A DNA stretch of 64,000 nt from Sycobia sp. Sy_11 (lineage: Eukaryota > Arthropoda > Insecta > Hymenoptera > Epichrysomallidae), in contig JACCIC010000029.1 of the NCBI GenBank assembly GCA_018907035.1, positions 2,187,001-2,251,000 on the forward strand, written 5' to 3'. Both the position numbers and the translations under genes were made by a program. Each line of letters starts with the position of its first letter. Positions within the stretch are counted from its first letter, which is position 1. Shown one piece after another: positions 24,605 through 36,530 of the stretch. The notes below the pieces were generated by a model. The model made no database searches and was not told the DNA's origin. It was given only the letters and a program-made list of their open reading frames with translations.

Positions 24605-25140
24605 ATGATTTGAAACATTACAAATATTCGGTCAATAATGTGTCCAGTCACCACCGGCGTCGATAATTATCTAACATTTCCGAGGCATGCTTTCTCCTAA
24701 TTTGGCGACGCTAATTTGCCATTATTCTAGTGGCAAAGATCTCCAGATTGGATGAATTTGGTAAGATAACTGCTTCAAAGTGTATATGTGTCTTCCATGA
24801 AACTTCTGTTTAATATATGCCCACACGTTTTCAATAGGGTTTGCATCGGGCGATTGCGGGAGCCAATCCAATGTAACGATGCCAGATTGAGTCTTTTACT
24901 CAATACGAAGCTTGCTGCGGTGTTTCGGATCGTTGTTCTCCTGCATTCAATCTTCATTTTTTCTGATGAGCCATCGTTTGGCAAATGGTAGTAAAGTCTT
25001 TTTATAAATTTTTAACATTTTTCGGCATTTTGGTTGTCAATAAAGAGGTTTAACGTGCCGAATCTCTGCTTTGAGAAGCAGCCCCAAAGATGCACCTTTA
25101 TTCCGTGTTTAACGGTCCACTAAACAAGTCTGTAACTTTT
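24605..25140 (-). mobile_element. Tc1-like transposon relic
   Basis: On the minus strand the block LDWLPQSPDANPIENVW (near 24875-24825) is the hallmark of Tc1 transposases just before the third catalytic acidic residue. It is followed by AYIKQKFHGRHI and, farther on, SMPRKC and GDWTHY. Upstream, WGCFSKQRFGTL and LFIDNQNAEK match the region between the first and second acidic residues. Frames change several times. No terminal repeats were identified, so the limits are approximate. Confidence 0.75.
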
Positions 25141-25396
25141 TCCTTTTCACCTCTGGATAGCTTACGCGTTAGCGTCAGGATGAATTTGAAAGGAAAGGGA
25201 ATGTAATACCAGATCGGGGGAATATCAGGGTTCACTCAATTATGTTTATATAAAAATTACAAAAATATATTATAATAAGAGTTGTACAAAAATTCTATAT
25301 TAAACCTTATAGTATACCTTATTACACTATTTTTTGCATGCTGCTTATTTTACATGATAATCTAAATCTAAACGCACTTAATATACTAATCTCATG

Positions 25397-25400
<4 letters not shown>

Positions 25401-25450
<50 letters not shown>
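25401..25450. repeat. (TA)n microsatellite
   Basis: Pure TA tract at the edge of a TAA-rich low-complexity region. Confidence 0.95.
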
Positions 25451-25453
<3 letters not shown>

Positions 25454-25474
25454 CATTTACTGGGATTGGGAGGG

Positions 25475-26300
25475 TTTATAATAATAATTGCATTATTAAT
25501 AATAATCGCATTATATAATAATAACCGTATTCTAATGATAATAATTATAATGCTAATTTGCGAATTTACCCTTAAGGACGCTCGTATTATAATCATTTCG
25601 GCGTATTTTAGTTCTCTCGTATACTTATTTATTACCATAATAATAAGAATAATTATTATTATTATTATAACAAATTATAATAATAATAATAATTAAGTTG
25701 ACATTTGCGTCCTTGGCGACGCTCGTATTCTACAATATAAATTATATTATAATAATTCTGGCGCTGTTTTTCTTAATTTATTTCGCTCGCATTTAAATAA
25801 TATTTAGTTATAATACTTTTGATGATACTAGTTATTATTATTATTATTATTATTATATAATAATAATTATTATTAAAAAAATAATCATAATTACAATAAC
25901 AATAAATATCATAATAATCAAGAATAACAGCTATTATATATATAACAAGTTATAATTAGAGTCAAATAATAATTACTTTAGTATTCAATTCTTTCCGGGT
26001 TTGAATATTTAATTATAATAATAATAATAATTATTATTATTATTATAATTGCGCACAGCAATTACGATTATATTAACAATAATTAATCATATCTTTTTCT
26101 CTCGGGTTAACATTTATTTAATATAATAATAGCATTGATTATTATATATCTTATAACTTATTACGATTTCTAGATAATATTTGGTTATAATAATAATAGC
26201 CACTATAATTATTATAACCAATTATAATGACAATAATCATTATTTAAATAATATTTAATTATATACTTTTGTCCTTTAGGACACACGTTTAATTATTCGT
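25475..26300. repeat. TAA/ATT-rich low-complexity block
   Basis: Repeated TAATAATAAT and ATTATTATT runs on both strands make many short inverted repeats. There is an interspersed TTAAGGACGCTCGTATTATA / TCCTTGGCGACGCTCGTATT pair near 25572 and 25710, a diverged direct repeat about 140 bp apart. Confidence 0.7.
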
Positions 26301-26409
26301 CTATGCATTATAATATTTATTTGCATGTATGTTTATATATGCCTGCTATATATTAAATATCATAAAAGTCTCAAAAACAAGAATTCTGTATTATTTAATA
26401 AAAAATGGG

Positions 26410-26565
26410 ACGGTTGAAATGCAGCGACTGCCTCCCGAGTTCACAGGCGAGGGGAGCGCGGGATATCTTTTTCACGCTGGCTGCCGCGCGTCTGCGGCTC
26501 TCTCTCGCGACGTGCGCGAGTTACCCTCTGCTCTGCCTTGGTCTACGTTTGCAAGACAGGTATAT
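26410..26565. other. Short GC-rich, CpG-rich island
   Basis: About 150 bp with many CG dinucleotides (GCCGCGCG, TCGCGACGTGCGCGAG) in very AT-rich surroundings. An 87-codon frame runs through it on the plus strand but has no recognisable domain. It could be a remnant of a mobile element terminus or a promoter. Confidence 0.35.
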
Positions 26566-26679
26566 TTACTATTCGCAATAATATTGTTTTGATAATTGCG
26601 CATTTGACCGTTAATCAGGAGCATTGTCCGATTATTTTAATTTGAAACTTTAATTATTTTGCTTAACTTTTGTGCGTAT

Positions 26680-27380
26680 TAGGCTGTATCGGGAATATAG
26701 CCTGATCGTCGTAAGCCTATTGGTAAAAGTTGATCAGGCTTTCGTTAGGATAAAACGTGCCTATATAGAACATTCATCAGTAAAAATGACATTTTCAAAA
26801 TCTCTATCAATATTTTCATACGCCCAAGCGAGTCGCTTTGTCACATATTTTTCAGTCAATAGAGGCTTCTTCATTTTGCGCTATTTCAGGTCATGAGTAC
26901 GAAGATGGATTGGGATAGTTCTGTAGGATATGTGAAAACCTTTTGCCGTTAATTTTGATTGTCCTTACCGTAGTATGAAAGTATGATTCTGCGAAAACAG
27001 ATTCACTATTCTTTCTTCATCTTTTTTGTCCACTTTTCCAATCGAGCCACGTTCTGATCAACTGTCGACATCTTTAGCCACTTTTTTTATCGCTGTACTC
27101 ACTTCTGTATAAATACCTTCGACTTTCTTATATATTTAGCAACCGCATATTACGACATTTTGAGACCTTTCGAGTGGATGCAAAGGAACACAGTTTCGCA
27201 GCACGATGCGAACTTCACTCATGGCTTGTAACATGATTCTCTTTCAAAACATCAACGACAACTGAATCTTTGTTGACAATGCATCAAGAAGAAAGCTTCT
27301 CTCTATCAGCTCGCGGAAGAAATAGGGCGAAATCTTTCATTACCTGTCAGTAAAGTCGACCGAAATTGTTGTATTAGGTA
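26680..27380 (-). mobile_element. Second Tc1-like transposon relic
   Basis: On the minus strand near 26880-26780 the frame reads KMKKPLLTEKYVTKRLAWAY then NIDRDFENVIFTDE. This matches the K-P-L-L-T-x-K-H ... F-S-D-E segment ahead of the first catalytic Asp of Tc1-like transposases. Farther toward 27380 the helix-turn-helix part is too decayed to follow. Limits are approximate. Confidence 0.6.
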
Positions 27381-27419
27381 CTTCCGAAGCTTTTCTGCTT
27401 AAACGATCCAAATTTTTAG

Positions 27420-28960
27420 AAAAAATGGTAGATTATTAAAATATTAAGTCCTTTCTAGCGTATAAACAATTGTGCAATTATTTTATTTTTAAAACAAAAT
27501 TTTTTCTATCATTCGTGAATTTATTTTGAATGTCATAAAGTATGAAAAAGTATGAAAACTACTTAAATATTCGGTAGAAGATTTGATAATCATTCCTTTT
27601 TCTTTGACTCTTCGCGTATAATTATTGCATTCCAGTACAACAAATCTCCGATGTCCCTTTTAGTCTGTAATAAAAGATATCGCCATGTTCACATTCTGTT
27701 CCATGGTAATTCCGTTCCGCCAGCGATTCGATTGTTTTTCACCCCATGTTAATTGAATGCATGTTGATGGGTGGTTTACAAAAAGTTACCGAATAACATT
27801 ATAAAATTCTAAGATTATAATAAAAGTTGGAAGTACCTTTTGTAATTTACACAGATTTTGAATGTTTATTAAAACCTACAGACAATGAGATTGCTTTTCA
27901 ATTTCACGAAGTCTACAGTGTAGGCTTTTATCTAAATTGTAGCTTTGCCGATAAATTAACTTTTAACTAAAATAAACTTAAAATAACTTTTCCATTTATA
28001 TAATCTGTGTACGAATTGATCATATAAATAGAAAAGTAGAGACTAACAGTTAACAGCGCTATGGTTTGTTTGTGAATTGAAATCAATTGGTGAGCGATTG
28101 ATCATCTCTATAATAATCCAAAATCAATCAGACTTACAGATCTTAAAGAATTAACTTTTCAATCTTCGACCGTTTACGATATAATACGCACATAGATTGC
28201 ATAAAATATTATAAATATGAAGACCTTCTCGTCCTTATAAACTAGCAAATTAATACATATTTTTATTAGTCTTCATACGAATCTATTATAATGAAAGTCC
28301 GACAGTCGTTGATAATTTATAAGTTCTTGTAGACTAACTCAGGAAATCTTGCTATTTGCGAGATCAACCGTATTTATTGAACTGTTATATAACAGAATGT
28401 AATATTGTAGTAATATTGCCATTTACTGTGCCATATATTTCAATGCAATATTGCTGTGATATAATTACAGACAGTGTTCCTGCAAAATGACGTAGTCAAC
28501 GTCCCGTATTTTGACACCATATTATTATGTGATATATTTCAGTAGAATATTGCTGCAATATTTTATGCTATTTCGGAAATCTTATTTATATAGGATCATT
28601 TCTTATATTAGAAATAGCTTAATTTAGGGAATTTCTTTAATTACTAGACATATAGAAAAATGCATTTGTGATCAGATTGAAATCCAATAAACATCCTTAT
28701 GAATTGTATTGTTGAAAAGATTCTGATATTGAACAATTCAATGAATCTTTAAATAAATTCAATAGATAAAGAAATGCCTGAAGTTAATTGGAAATATTTT
28801 AATTGATTTTAATTGTAATTCTTAATGAGAAAAATTACCATTGAATGAAGAATGCATACAGACACAATCAGTAGAATATATTAATTAGAATATATTAAAA
28901 TATATTTAATTTATTTGTATAAAAGTTTTTAAGAAAATTTTATTGACTCCAATAGACTGT
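27420..28960. other. AT-rich intergenic DNA
   Basis: No open frame of note. CAATATTGCTG-type blocks recur near 28395-28565 (four diverged occurrences), forming short inverted repeats. A weak match to the PLE terminal block occurs near 28290, not enough for a call. Confidence 0.35.
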
Positions 28961-28969
28961 AATAGTAGT

Positions 28970-29986
28970 CGTTCAATAAGTCCTGAGATTAACAAAGAAA
29001 ACAACTTTTTTTCAAAAATCATATTTATTCATCAATATAATCTCCTCTTAGAGTGATATAATCGTTCCATGGCATTTCCAACTTTTCTATACCATATTTA
29101 TAAAAGGATTTATCCTTTGCTTTGAAATAGGTTCAGTTTCGGCAATAACTTGTGATCTTTTGAGTTTGTTGAATAGCCTGAAGTATAACGGTGCTAATTC
29201 AGGCGAGTACGGTTGTTCCAGAACGATTTTTGTCGAAATGTTCTTGTAAAATCAATGCAGTGTGATCTAGTGCTTTATCGTCATGCAAAAACCAAGAGTT
29301 GTCTTTCCATAAATCTGATCTTTTGAGACGAGTAGGTTCACGCAAACGACGCATAATACTCAAATAATATTCTTTGTTAACCATTTGGCCGGCTGGAAGG
29401 AATTCATAATGCACCACGCCACGATAATCGAAGAAAGCCGTGAGCATAACTTTGATTTTTGAGCGACTTTACCGTGATTTCTTTGGTCTCCGCTCTCCTT
29501 TGGCATTATATTCGCTCGATCGATCGGTTGTTGCTGGATCGTAAGCGTAGATCTAAGTCTCGTTTCCAGTTATTATGCGTTCCATCTTGTCCTGATAGTC
29601 TGATAGCATTGTTTCATAGATCTCCATTTCATCCGTTCTTGACTTTCTTTCAATAATTTATGCCAATCAAAGACATTTGCTGTTGACTTTGACTTCTCAC
29701 CAAAAGCCTTCCACAACATTCTGAACGATTCGGCGGCCGATATTTCATTTCGCGCACAAAATTTAATGCTACTTCTTTGTTGAATAATTTTAGACATTAT
29801 AAAAAGCGAAGAAACTTTTCTTTGTTTACAAAACACAAGCGTAACTATATGACAAATGAAGATCATTGCATGAAATTTGGCACAGCTAACTTTGACAGTA
29901 ATACCGACTTAAAAATAAAAATATTTGTCCGAATCGATATATTCGGAAAGATTGAATTGAAAAGTCTGACTCATATTTGTACACAG
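28970..29986 (-). mobile_element. mariner, apparently chimeric (type V front, other tail)
   Basis: The right end is the type V terminal repeat (CTGTGTACAAATATGAGTCA on the minus strand) followed by TA. The transposase begins near 29798 (MSKIIQQRSSIKFCARNEI) and continues with GVVHYEFLPAGQMVNKEYYL and NSWFLHDDKALDHTAL. After LFNKLKR (near 29150) the frame changes to VIAETEPISKQ and a C-terminus with RGDYIDE-like sequence, which belongs to a different mariner group (compare 37770-38010). The left end GTTCAATAAGTCCTGAGATT is only loosely similar to the right end. Several stops are present. Confidence 0.75.
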
Positions 29987-29999
29987 TAGTATATTGCTA

Positions 30000-30440
30000 A
30001 GAAAATAAATAAGCTTTGTTTACTTATAGTGTATAAAGGTGGCAATTGTTTTAAGTTTAGTTGTTAAAAAAAATTTTTACATGTATAACTTAATTACATA
30101 AATAAGTATTATAATCATAGTGCAGTGATATTCTCATTGGTTTTAAAATTAATGTTCTTAAACCTATCCATGTATTTCACTTATATTATATAATTTATTT
30201 AATAAATTTCTTTTTTATTTATCCAACTGCGACGGTCAAAAACATGGCCGCGCAAATTCACTGCGATCGACACACAAATACGTAACTTTTAATAAATAAA
30301 AAAACTTTTAATAAAAAAACACGTAAATTTTAATAACCGAAATTATTAGTTACATACATCTACGAAATTATTAGTATAACATCACACTAATAGGATACAG
30401 AAAAATATAAAGTTAAATTTAGTAAAGTCTAACGCGGTAA
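30000..30440. other. AT-rich DNA, nothing recognised
   Basis: Contains a short duplication of AACTTTTAATAAATAAAAAA-type sequence near 30287-30315; otherwise featureless. Confidence 0.4.
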
Positions 30441-30740
30441 ATATACCGAAAACGAATAAAGGTCGCGATGACTACTGCGGAAGATAGTCGACGGGACCGC
30501 CGAAACTCTCTCTCTCTACTGCTAAGCTTAAATTCGAAGCATATGATAGAGGGGATACACTGCGCGTTAAGTGTATTAGCCCGGCGGTCGCTATCCCCCT
30601 CTAATACACGCCGCACACACACTACTGTACGCTGTCGTCGAACTGCGCGCGCCAGCAGCGAATACTGCGGTAGGCGAACGCGCAAACCTTATACTGGCAC
30701 GCGCATTCCAGTATATACAACCGGTGTTCGAAAACGAATT
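30440..30740. other. GC/CpG-rich segment before the gypsy LTR
   Basis: Rich in CG dinucleotides (GCGCGCGCC, GTCGTCGAACTGCGCGC). Frames on both strands are open for about 90-107 codons but arginine-rich and without domains. It may belong to the U3 region of the neighbouring LTR element or to a regulatory island. Confidence 0.35.
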
Positions 30741-30976
30741 CACCCGTTATATTTAATTAAAATAATTAAATCAAATATTAATTGTACATAATATATATAG
30801 ATATGTATATACATATATCTATATGTGCGTATACACTATTATACGTGTATACAATCACTGTACACGGCACACCAGCTGCAAACATAAGTAATTAATTGTA
30901 AATAATAATTATTATGATTATTTTAAATATTATTATTATTCATCATCATTATTATTAATATAATTATTATAATTCG

Positions 30977-31525
30977 GCGGAAATAATCGACGGAAATAAT
31001 CGACCGTTTTTGTATAAAAGGGCCTGAAAAAGGCAAAATCGAGAGTTCGCCTGGTGAACCGACTGCCCCGAAGTCGATTCACACGATCTCCTCTCGGAGC
31101 TAAAACTTATCCAGAGCTCAAATTAATCCTGATACTCAAATCCTGCCCGAAGCTATTAGTTTGATCTCTGTTGTGAGGCTCTCCTCAAAAGACAGACGAC
31201 TAATAGTTTTACCTATCCTGAAGTGAACGTGATCCTGGTTGTGAGGCGCTCCTCAAAAGAATATATATATAATATCCCGACTAGATACTTTTCTCCTTAA
31301 CTCTTTTATTTTTATTTATGTTTATTTTTATTTTGTTTCCGAAAACCTTGTAAATAGAAGGAAGTCCTGAATAAAACTATTTTTATATTTTGTTATCAAA
31401 AATATACTGTTTTTACTAAATTATTTTCCTGATCCACCGTTCTATCCTGAAATACTTCCTCTCCTCACAAAAATACCCTGAAAATATACCGCGTATGCTA
31501 TCCCGAGTGTGACAGAAACGTTACA
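30977..31525 (+). mobile_element. Ty3/gypsy-type LTR (5' limit unknown)
   Basis: The 3' end is fixed by the primer-binding site that follows at 31526; the last bases are GAAACGTTACA. Going 5', a TATAAAAG box is at 31013-31020, preceded by a tandem pair of CGGAAATAATCGA (30977-31003), and AATAAA is near 31371. A TGTGAGGCTCTCCTCAAAAGA-like block occurs twice (near 31170 and 31240). U3-R-U5 order is thus visible. The true left end was not found; several TGT triplets between 30783 and 30897 are candidates. No second LTR was found in the window. Confidence 0.65.
31013..31020 (+). promoter_or_regulatory. TATA box of the LTR promoter
   Basis: TATAAAAG lies about 510 bp upstream of the LTR end, with a start site expected near 31040-31050. 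Confidence 0.55.
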
Positions 31526-31543
31526 TGGTGCCCGAACAGGGAC
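31526..31543 (+). promoter_or_regulatory. tRNA-Lys-like primer-binding site
   Basis: TGGTGCCCGAACAGGGAC directly follows the LTR. It is complementary, with one difference, to the 3' end of a lysine tRNA, the usual minus-strand primer of many retroelements. Confidence 0.8.
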
Positions 31544-31849
31544 TAGTTTAATAAATTCTTAAAATTAATGTTTAATTAAATTTTTTATTTCTGTAATAAA
31601 GAAATACTTTCTTTAAATGAAAATTTTTATTATAAAACCGTTTGTGAAAATAAAAAACTTAAATAATATTTTTCCTGTAGAAAAAATAAAAAGAAATTAT
31701 TTGTTCGATTACCGAAAATTATAATTACCACACAGTATATTTTTTTAATATATAAAATAAAATTAAACTCTAGCTAAAATCGCAAAACCACGAGTAAGCT
31801 GGATATATAAGTTAACTAAAAAACAAATCGAATGAGAACTTAGCAAAAA

Positions 31850-33348
31850 TAATTTGCCAATAGACGGCACAAAAGCATATTCGTGCCAATGTCTAATTGC
31901 TAATGTACGAGCTCACCCGGAGCTCTATAGCGATAAATCAGAAGACGATAATGACTTCAATGAAGATCTGAACCGTACGCAAGATTTGGCAGAAATCGAA
32001 AAAGAATTCAGACAACTTCGTATGCAGCTTCTTAATCAACAAGCTGCCGCTTCAACTTCCAGTCCTATCATCGCACGTCTACATCGAATGCACCTTATGG
32101 GACTCCGCCTAATACTGTTTTCATACAGCTATCAACTGCTGTGCAAGAAAATGCCAAAGTGATGGACCAAATGAGAAAGTGGAATTGTCATTTTGATGGC
32201 AAAAACTGACATTCTTTTCTCGAAAAGATCCATGAACTACAACGAGCATATAATTTGTCCGATCAACAAATTCTGAACGGATTTCCAGAATTACTGAGAG
32301 GTGATGCTCAGTTGTAGCATAGAAATTATGTCTCAAATTTTAAAACTTTCATAGAATTAGAAGAAGGACTGAGAAAGTTTTATATATCACCTAGTGAACG
32401 TCGAAATTTAGATAGACAAATACATAACCGTCTACATCAACCTAATGAGGATATACGTACATTCGACAACTTACTAATCACGTTAATGAGACGTCGAGGA
32501 GGTTTTTTAGAAGAAAAAAAATCGGAAACTATGTACTACAACATGCTCGCCGAATATCGACTACATATTCGTCGTGATGACGTCACGTGTACGTCGGATA
32601 TTGTACAACACGTAGAAGAATATCTGGAAACAAAAAAACAGTGTGAGCAACAGAAAAATCCGAAAAATCATACATCTACACCAGAATATAAAGTAAGAAA
32701 GCCTGAAATTCGTGTACATAATTTTAAGAATAAAATTGCTACAGTATAGGACAGGAACAAGTGCTGTTGGAAATGCAAACAGACGGACTATGACCGTTTT
32801 AAATGCACAAATCAATAATGTCGTCGGGAAACGCCAGGAGGGCTGAGCCCACACCAAATCCAGCTGGGCCCCACAACAATAATTAAATGAAGAGAATGAT
32901 AATCGCCATTTCTTAAAGGTTATGATCGGCGATTACGGAGTAATAGCACTCCTAGATACAGGTTCAGTAAGCTCATACATAACCGAACAGCTTAGCAGAA
33001 CCTGAATAAAATATGGATGGCATAGCGGACCGAGCAATCGCGTGGCAGTACTAGCCGATGGTTCCGAAATTAATCTCGAAAAATTTGTATACGGACCTAT
33101 TTATGTGTAAGGAGTACGCATCCAGCAAAGATTTTTGGTGATGAATGGATTAAGCCAACCCACGCTTTTAGGCATGGACACACTCGAGAAGCTAAAAATA
33201 AAAATAACATTAAGCCGTATTAATGTGGAATGGAATTATTTCTTACACCGCACATCAGCCACAGTCTAATAAAAAAACAAAAAACTCCAATTTAATTTTG
33301 TCAAATCGTCCTCTAAAAAATTATAATTTTATAAAAAATGTACATATA
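31850..33348 (+). pseudogene. Ty3/gypsy gag and protease, decayed
   Basis: The gag part is spread over several frames: a coiled-coil-like stretch (AEIEKEFRQLRMQLLNQQAA), a central gag region near 32200-32720, then CWKCKQTDYDRFKC near 32763, a zinc knuckle in which the His is not visible. About 180 bp later IALLDTGS (active-site DTG at 32954-32962) marks the retropepsin-like protease, followed by LLGMDTLEKL, the usual end of that domain. Many stops and frameshifts are present. The frame is lost near 33270, shortly before the mariner at 33349; no reverse transcriptase or integrase was found beyond it. No restored reading is attempted here. Confidence 0.75.
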
Positions 33349-34023
33349 TTAGGTTGTCAAATATCTCCCTTCCGCTTTATTCCTCTTCATTCAATGCTTT
33401 ATAAAAAGTGTTCGGATTTACTTCAAATATGCTCTGTTTTGTTTGATAATCTGTTTCCATCTATACGGCAACTTCATAATACCTCTCTCGTAGAAACCCC
33501 TTTCCTTATTTGCGAAGAACTCGGACATCCAGTTTTCACAAGCCTCTTTGAGTCCAACATTACACCACCAAGGGCGTTCGACATGACTGGAACAGGTGGT
33601 AATCACTTGGCGCTATGTCCGGGCTATATGGTATATAGCCCGCACATAATAATATATAATAAGTGTGTGGTCTGGCGTTCTCCTGGTCGAACATTACACT
33701 CTTTCTGTTGGCCAATTGTCGACGCTTCTGGTCGACAACCTGCTTCAAGCAGTCCAGTTATTCATAGTAGATGGTAGAATTAAGCATGTGGCCATACGGG
33801 AGCAGCTCATAGTAGATGATTCCCTTTCAATCCCACCAAATACACAGTAAAATCTTCCTGGCCGTCAATCCCGGCTTAGCCACTGTTTGGGACGGTCCAC
33901 CAGTCTTGGACCACGACCGTTTTCACTTGATATTGTCGTATGTGAACCATTTTTAGTCGCCAGTCACCACCCGCTTCAAAAATGGGTCGACAAAAGGCAG
34001 AAGGGGGATATTTGACAACCTAA
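33349..34023 (-). mobile_element. mariner (type I), internally deleted, in gypsy relic
   Basis: Both ends are present (TTAGGTTGTCAAATATCTCC and its inverse) with TA on each side. The 675-bp element keeps the C-terminal part on the minus strand (a QENARPHTYYI block and PSDYHLFQS, then KEACENWMSEFFANKERGFY) and stops abruptly after the block matching the first catalytic region. The N-terminal 600 bp are gone. In the second catalytic block HQDNARPH has become DQENARPH, so the Asp is Glu. Confidence 0.9.
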
Positions 34024-34204
34024 TATTACAAATTGCACATTTTCGAGGTATTTGCCTGAAAAATAGTGTCTCGTAATGGAACAGTGCACGATGAATCTGC
34101 TATTTATAATCTCAACGATACAGAAAATACAGGTATTCATTAGGTAATTTATCGAAAGAGAGGAATTGACTTTATATATTTTGTTAGCTTTTGTAAGCTT
34201 AAAA

Positions 34205-34860
34205 TTCCATAGATCTAATGAAATATTTCAATGTGAAAAAAGTGAAATACAACTATACAAGGCATCAGAATTTCGACTCATTTATTTGTGATCATCCTTG
34301 TCTTCGATTCTTCACGGAATTTTCGGTTTTTGAAGCCCAATACTTTCCATCCATGGAAATACTAAAGCATAAACAATATGTTTTAGGTTTAGTCGAAATT
34401 TTAATCATTTATTCAAGTCCATATATTGACAATACAAATAATATACTTCATTTAAAAGGAGAAATTATTACTATTCGCACTGGAAGTTACCAGATTAATG
34501 ATATAAATCAATTTTTATCAAATAAATTAAAATCTAAAAAAGAATTTTCTTGAAAGCTAACAATAATGTATTCAAATGTGAAATGAAGTGCAGTGTCCCG
34601 TTAGATCTTAAACATCAAAAATCAATCAGTCGAATTCTCGGATTTATTCCTCGTATTCTCGAGGAAAATACAAAATACCGTTCTGATTTATCAGTGAAAA
34701 TCTTTAAAATCAAGGCACTTACACGCGAGTATAGCATTACTGCTGGCGCTGTGATTGATAATGAAAAGGTTCATATTAATATTCATGAATTTTTGCAGTA
34801 TTCCTCCAGGATATAAAATAACAGTAATTCCATCATATGTAAAATATCTACCACTTAGTC
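34205..34860 (+). mobile_element. Polinton/Maverick-like relic, copy 2
   Basis: Homologous to 12920-13735. Frame 1 (34218-34553) begins in the end of an adenain-like cysteine protease (NFDSFICDHPCLRFF, where the family has a C-G-H-x-C active-site block), then runs into the start of a second protein (GSYQINDINQFLSNKL). Frame 2 (34550-34816) continues that second protein with KANNNVFKCEMKCSVP, SRILGFIPRI and TAGAVIDNEKVHINIHEF. The two frames overlap by a single frameshift. The second protein may be the small jelly-roll capsid protein that neighbours the protease in Polintons; this is inference. Confidence 0.55.
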
Positions 34861-34869
34861 TGTAACGGA

Positions 34870-35290
34870 TACGATTTGTTAATTGCTAGTGACGAAAATT
34901 ATATAAGATAATTTGTGTAAAATTATTGTTAAATCTAACAACGCGTACAAATGTATGTATATATTACAGTTGACGCGCTAAAAGTGGGGATGCTTCATAA
35001 CTATACTCTAAACCTCTGAAAACCTTTTAGTAGTCTTCCTCAACCACTTAATGATAGAGAACGTCTGATGTGTATGAAGCGAGTAATTGTACACTCTCAT
35101 ATATATTTATATACATAAACAAAGTTTGATTAAACCAAATTTACCTTTGTATATTTTATTATCATCAGTTGATTCAATAAATATAACAATTATTATTTAA
35201 AAATGTATTATCTATGTAAAATTATTGTTTATTATACTACTATACCTGTAAAATTATATGTATATTTATTAGTTTACTGTCAAAATAAAA
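34870..35290. other. AT-rich DNA, nothing recognised
   Basis: No open frame or terminal repeat seen. Confidence 0.4.
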
Positions 35291-35394
35291 AAAATGTTCT
35301 CACAGCGAGTGCGAAAACTCGTTCAGCCAGGAAGCCACCAAGGGGAAAAACCTAGTCGCCAGAAATTTCCCGACGCACTATCTCTTTCACTGTC

Positions 35395-35416
35395 TCTCTT
35401 TCTCTCTCTCTCTCTC

Positions 35417-35480
<64 letters not shown>
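35395..35480 (+). repeat. (CT)n microsatellite
   Basis: Long CT tract with one CTCACT interruption; the Ser-Leu and Arg-Glu frames across it are artefacts. Confidence 0.95.
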
Positions 35481-35484
<4 letters not shown>

Positions 35485-35850
35485 ATGGGCCACCATACAT
35501 TGTAGACTGGCCGTCTGCGGTTTTGATGCCGGAAGCTTGGGGCATGCGCGGAGTAGGGAGAAAGAAGGACGTGTTTAAAGCGCGTTGCTTCTGTCTCTCT
35601 CACCCAGCTACTCCGCATGCGTTGTAGACAGGACATTTGCGCATGTAGATCGAATGGCGAAGAGCTGTAGGGGGTGGGTGTGCTGTAAAGAGAAGCCTCA
35701 TGCGATACAGGAAAGCACGGGAAAGGCATCGTGAAAAATCGCGGGAGAGTGTATAGAAGCGAGGGAGCTCTGAAAATGCGCGTGATATCATTACGTCTCA
35801 AGGTGTAAAAGTGTAGTGGAACCGCGCTTTGCTCGTTTGTGGCACTTTTT
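35481..35850. other. GC-richer segment between microsatellites
   Basis: About 370 bp with CpGs and NRF1-like GCATGCGC and TGCGCATG blocks (near 35545, 35617 and 35639). Two related GTAGAC(T/A)GG blocks lie near 35503 and 35624. It has no convincing protein. It could be a promoter or part of an uncharacterised repeat. Confidence 0.3.
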
Positions 35851-35852
35851 CT

Positions 35853-35857
<5 letters not shown>

Positions 35858-35909
<52 letters not shown>
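35858..35909. repeat. (TA)n microsatellite
   Basis: Pure TA tract. Confidence 0.95.
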
Positions 35910-35911
<2 letters not shown>

Positions 35912-36530
35912 AATTTCCATTGAAAGTTGCAAAAGCGCATGACCCAGTTGTACAATGAGTTTTCACCTCTAACACTTATTAAGTTATACTGAGATATCAT
36001 AAAAGATTTCTTTCTTTTCACCTGCTCAACTTTTTTTTCCACCGGTCGACCATAACATAGTCTTAAGGCAGTATTTTACTTTATACCCTCGAATAAAACG
36101 CTACTTTTGTCAAATTTTTCTGAGAATGCTATTGAAGATCTGGATGTAGGATTTGAAATGCTTAATAAATACACTCTTGAAGTACATAAAAAAATTTTTT
36201 TTATTTATTTTATATATTTTTTATACATGTAAAGTATGGACAAAGCCAACACTTCAAAAAGTAGGTAACGTTGTCGTGGTCGTAAAATCTTGCCGACAGA
36301 TGGTCTGAAACAAAAAAATTATATAGTTGTATGTTCAGTATGACTCCAGAAACCGATCTAACTAGAATATTTTATGTACGTGTAAAATCAACAAAATGGC
36401 GGCTAAAATACGAAAGCAAAAAAAATTGCTTTTTTCCGTCTTTTTTGCAATAAAGATATAATTAGAATTAAAATTTTAAGTTTATTGTAGGTAGGATAGT
36501 TGATACAAACATATAGATGTGTTCAAAATC

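Noticed and set aside
28280..28330. Possible fifth PLE terminal block (minus strand)
   Set aside because: Only a weak match to the GTCTGACTGTCATTATA word, without the hammerhead-like block in front.
30419..30791. Arginine-rich frames on both strands
   Set aside because: Open because the segment is GC-rich; no domain, no splice context.
33223..33777. 184-codon plus-strand frame
   Set aside because: It runs through gypsy DNA and then the antisense strand of the mariner at 33349; no homology in that frame.
35352..35801. 149-codon minus-strand frame
   Set aside because: Half is a translated (GA)n tract and the rest has no recognisable domain.
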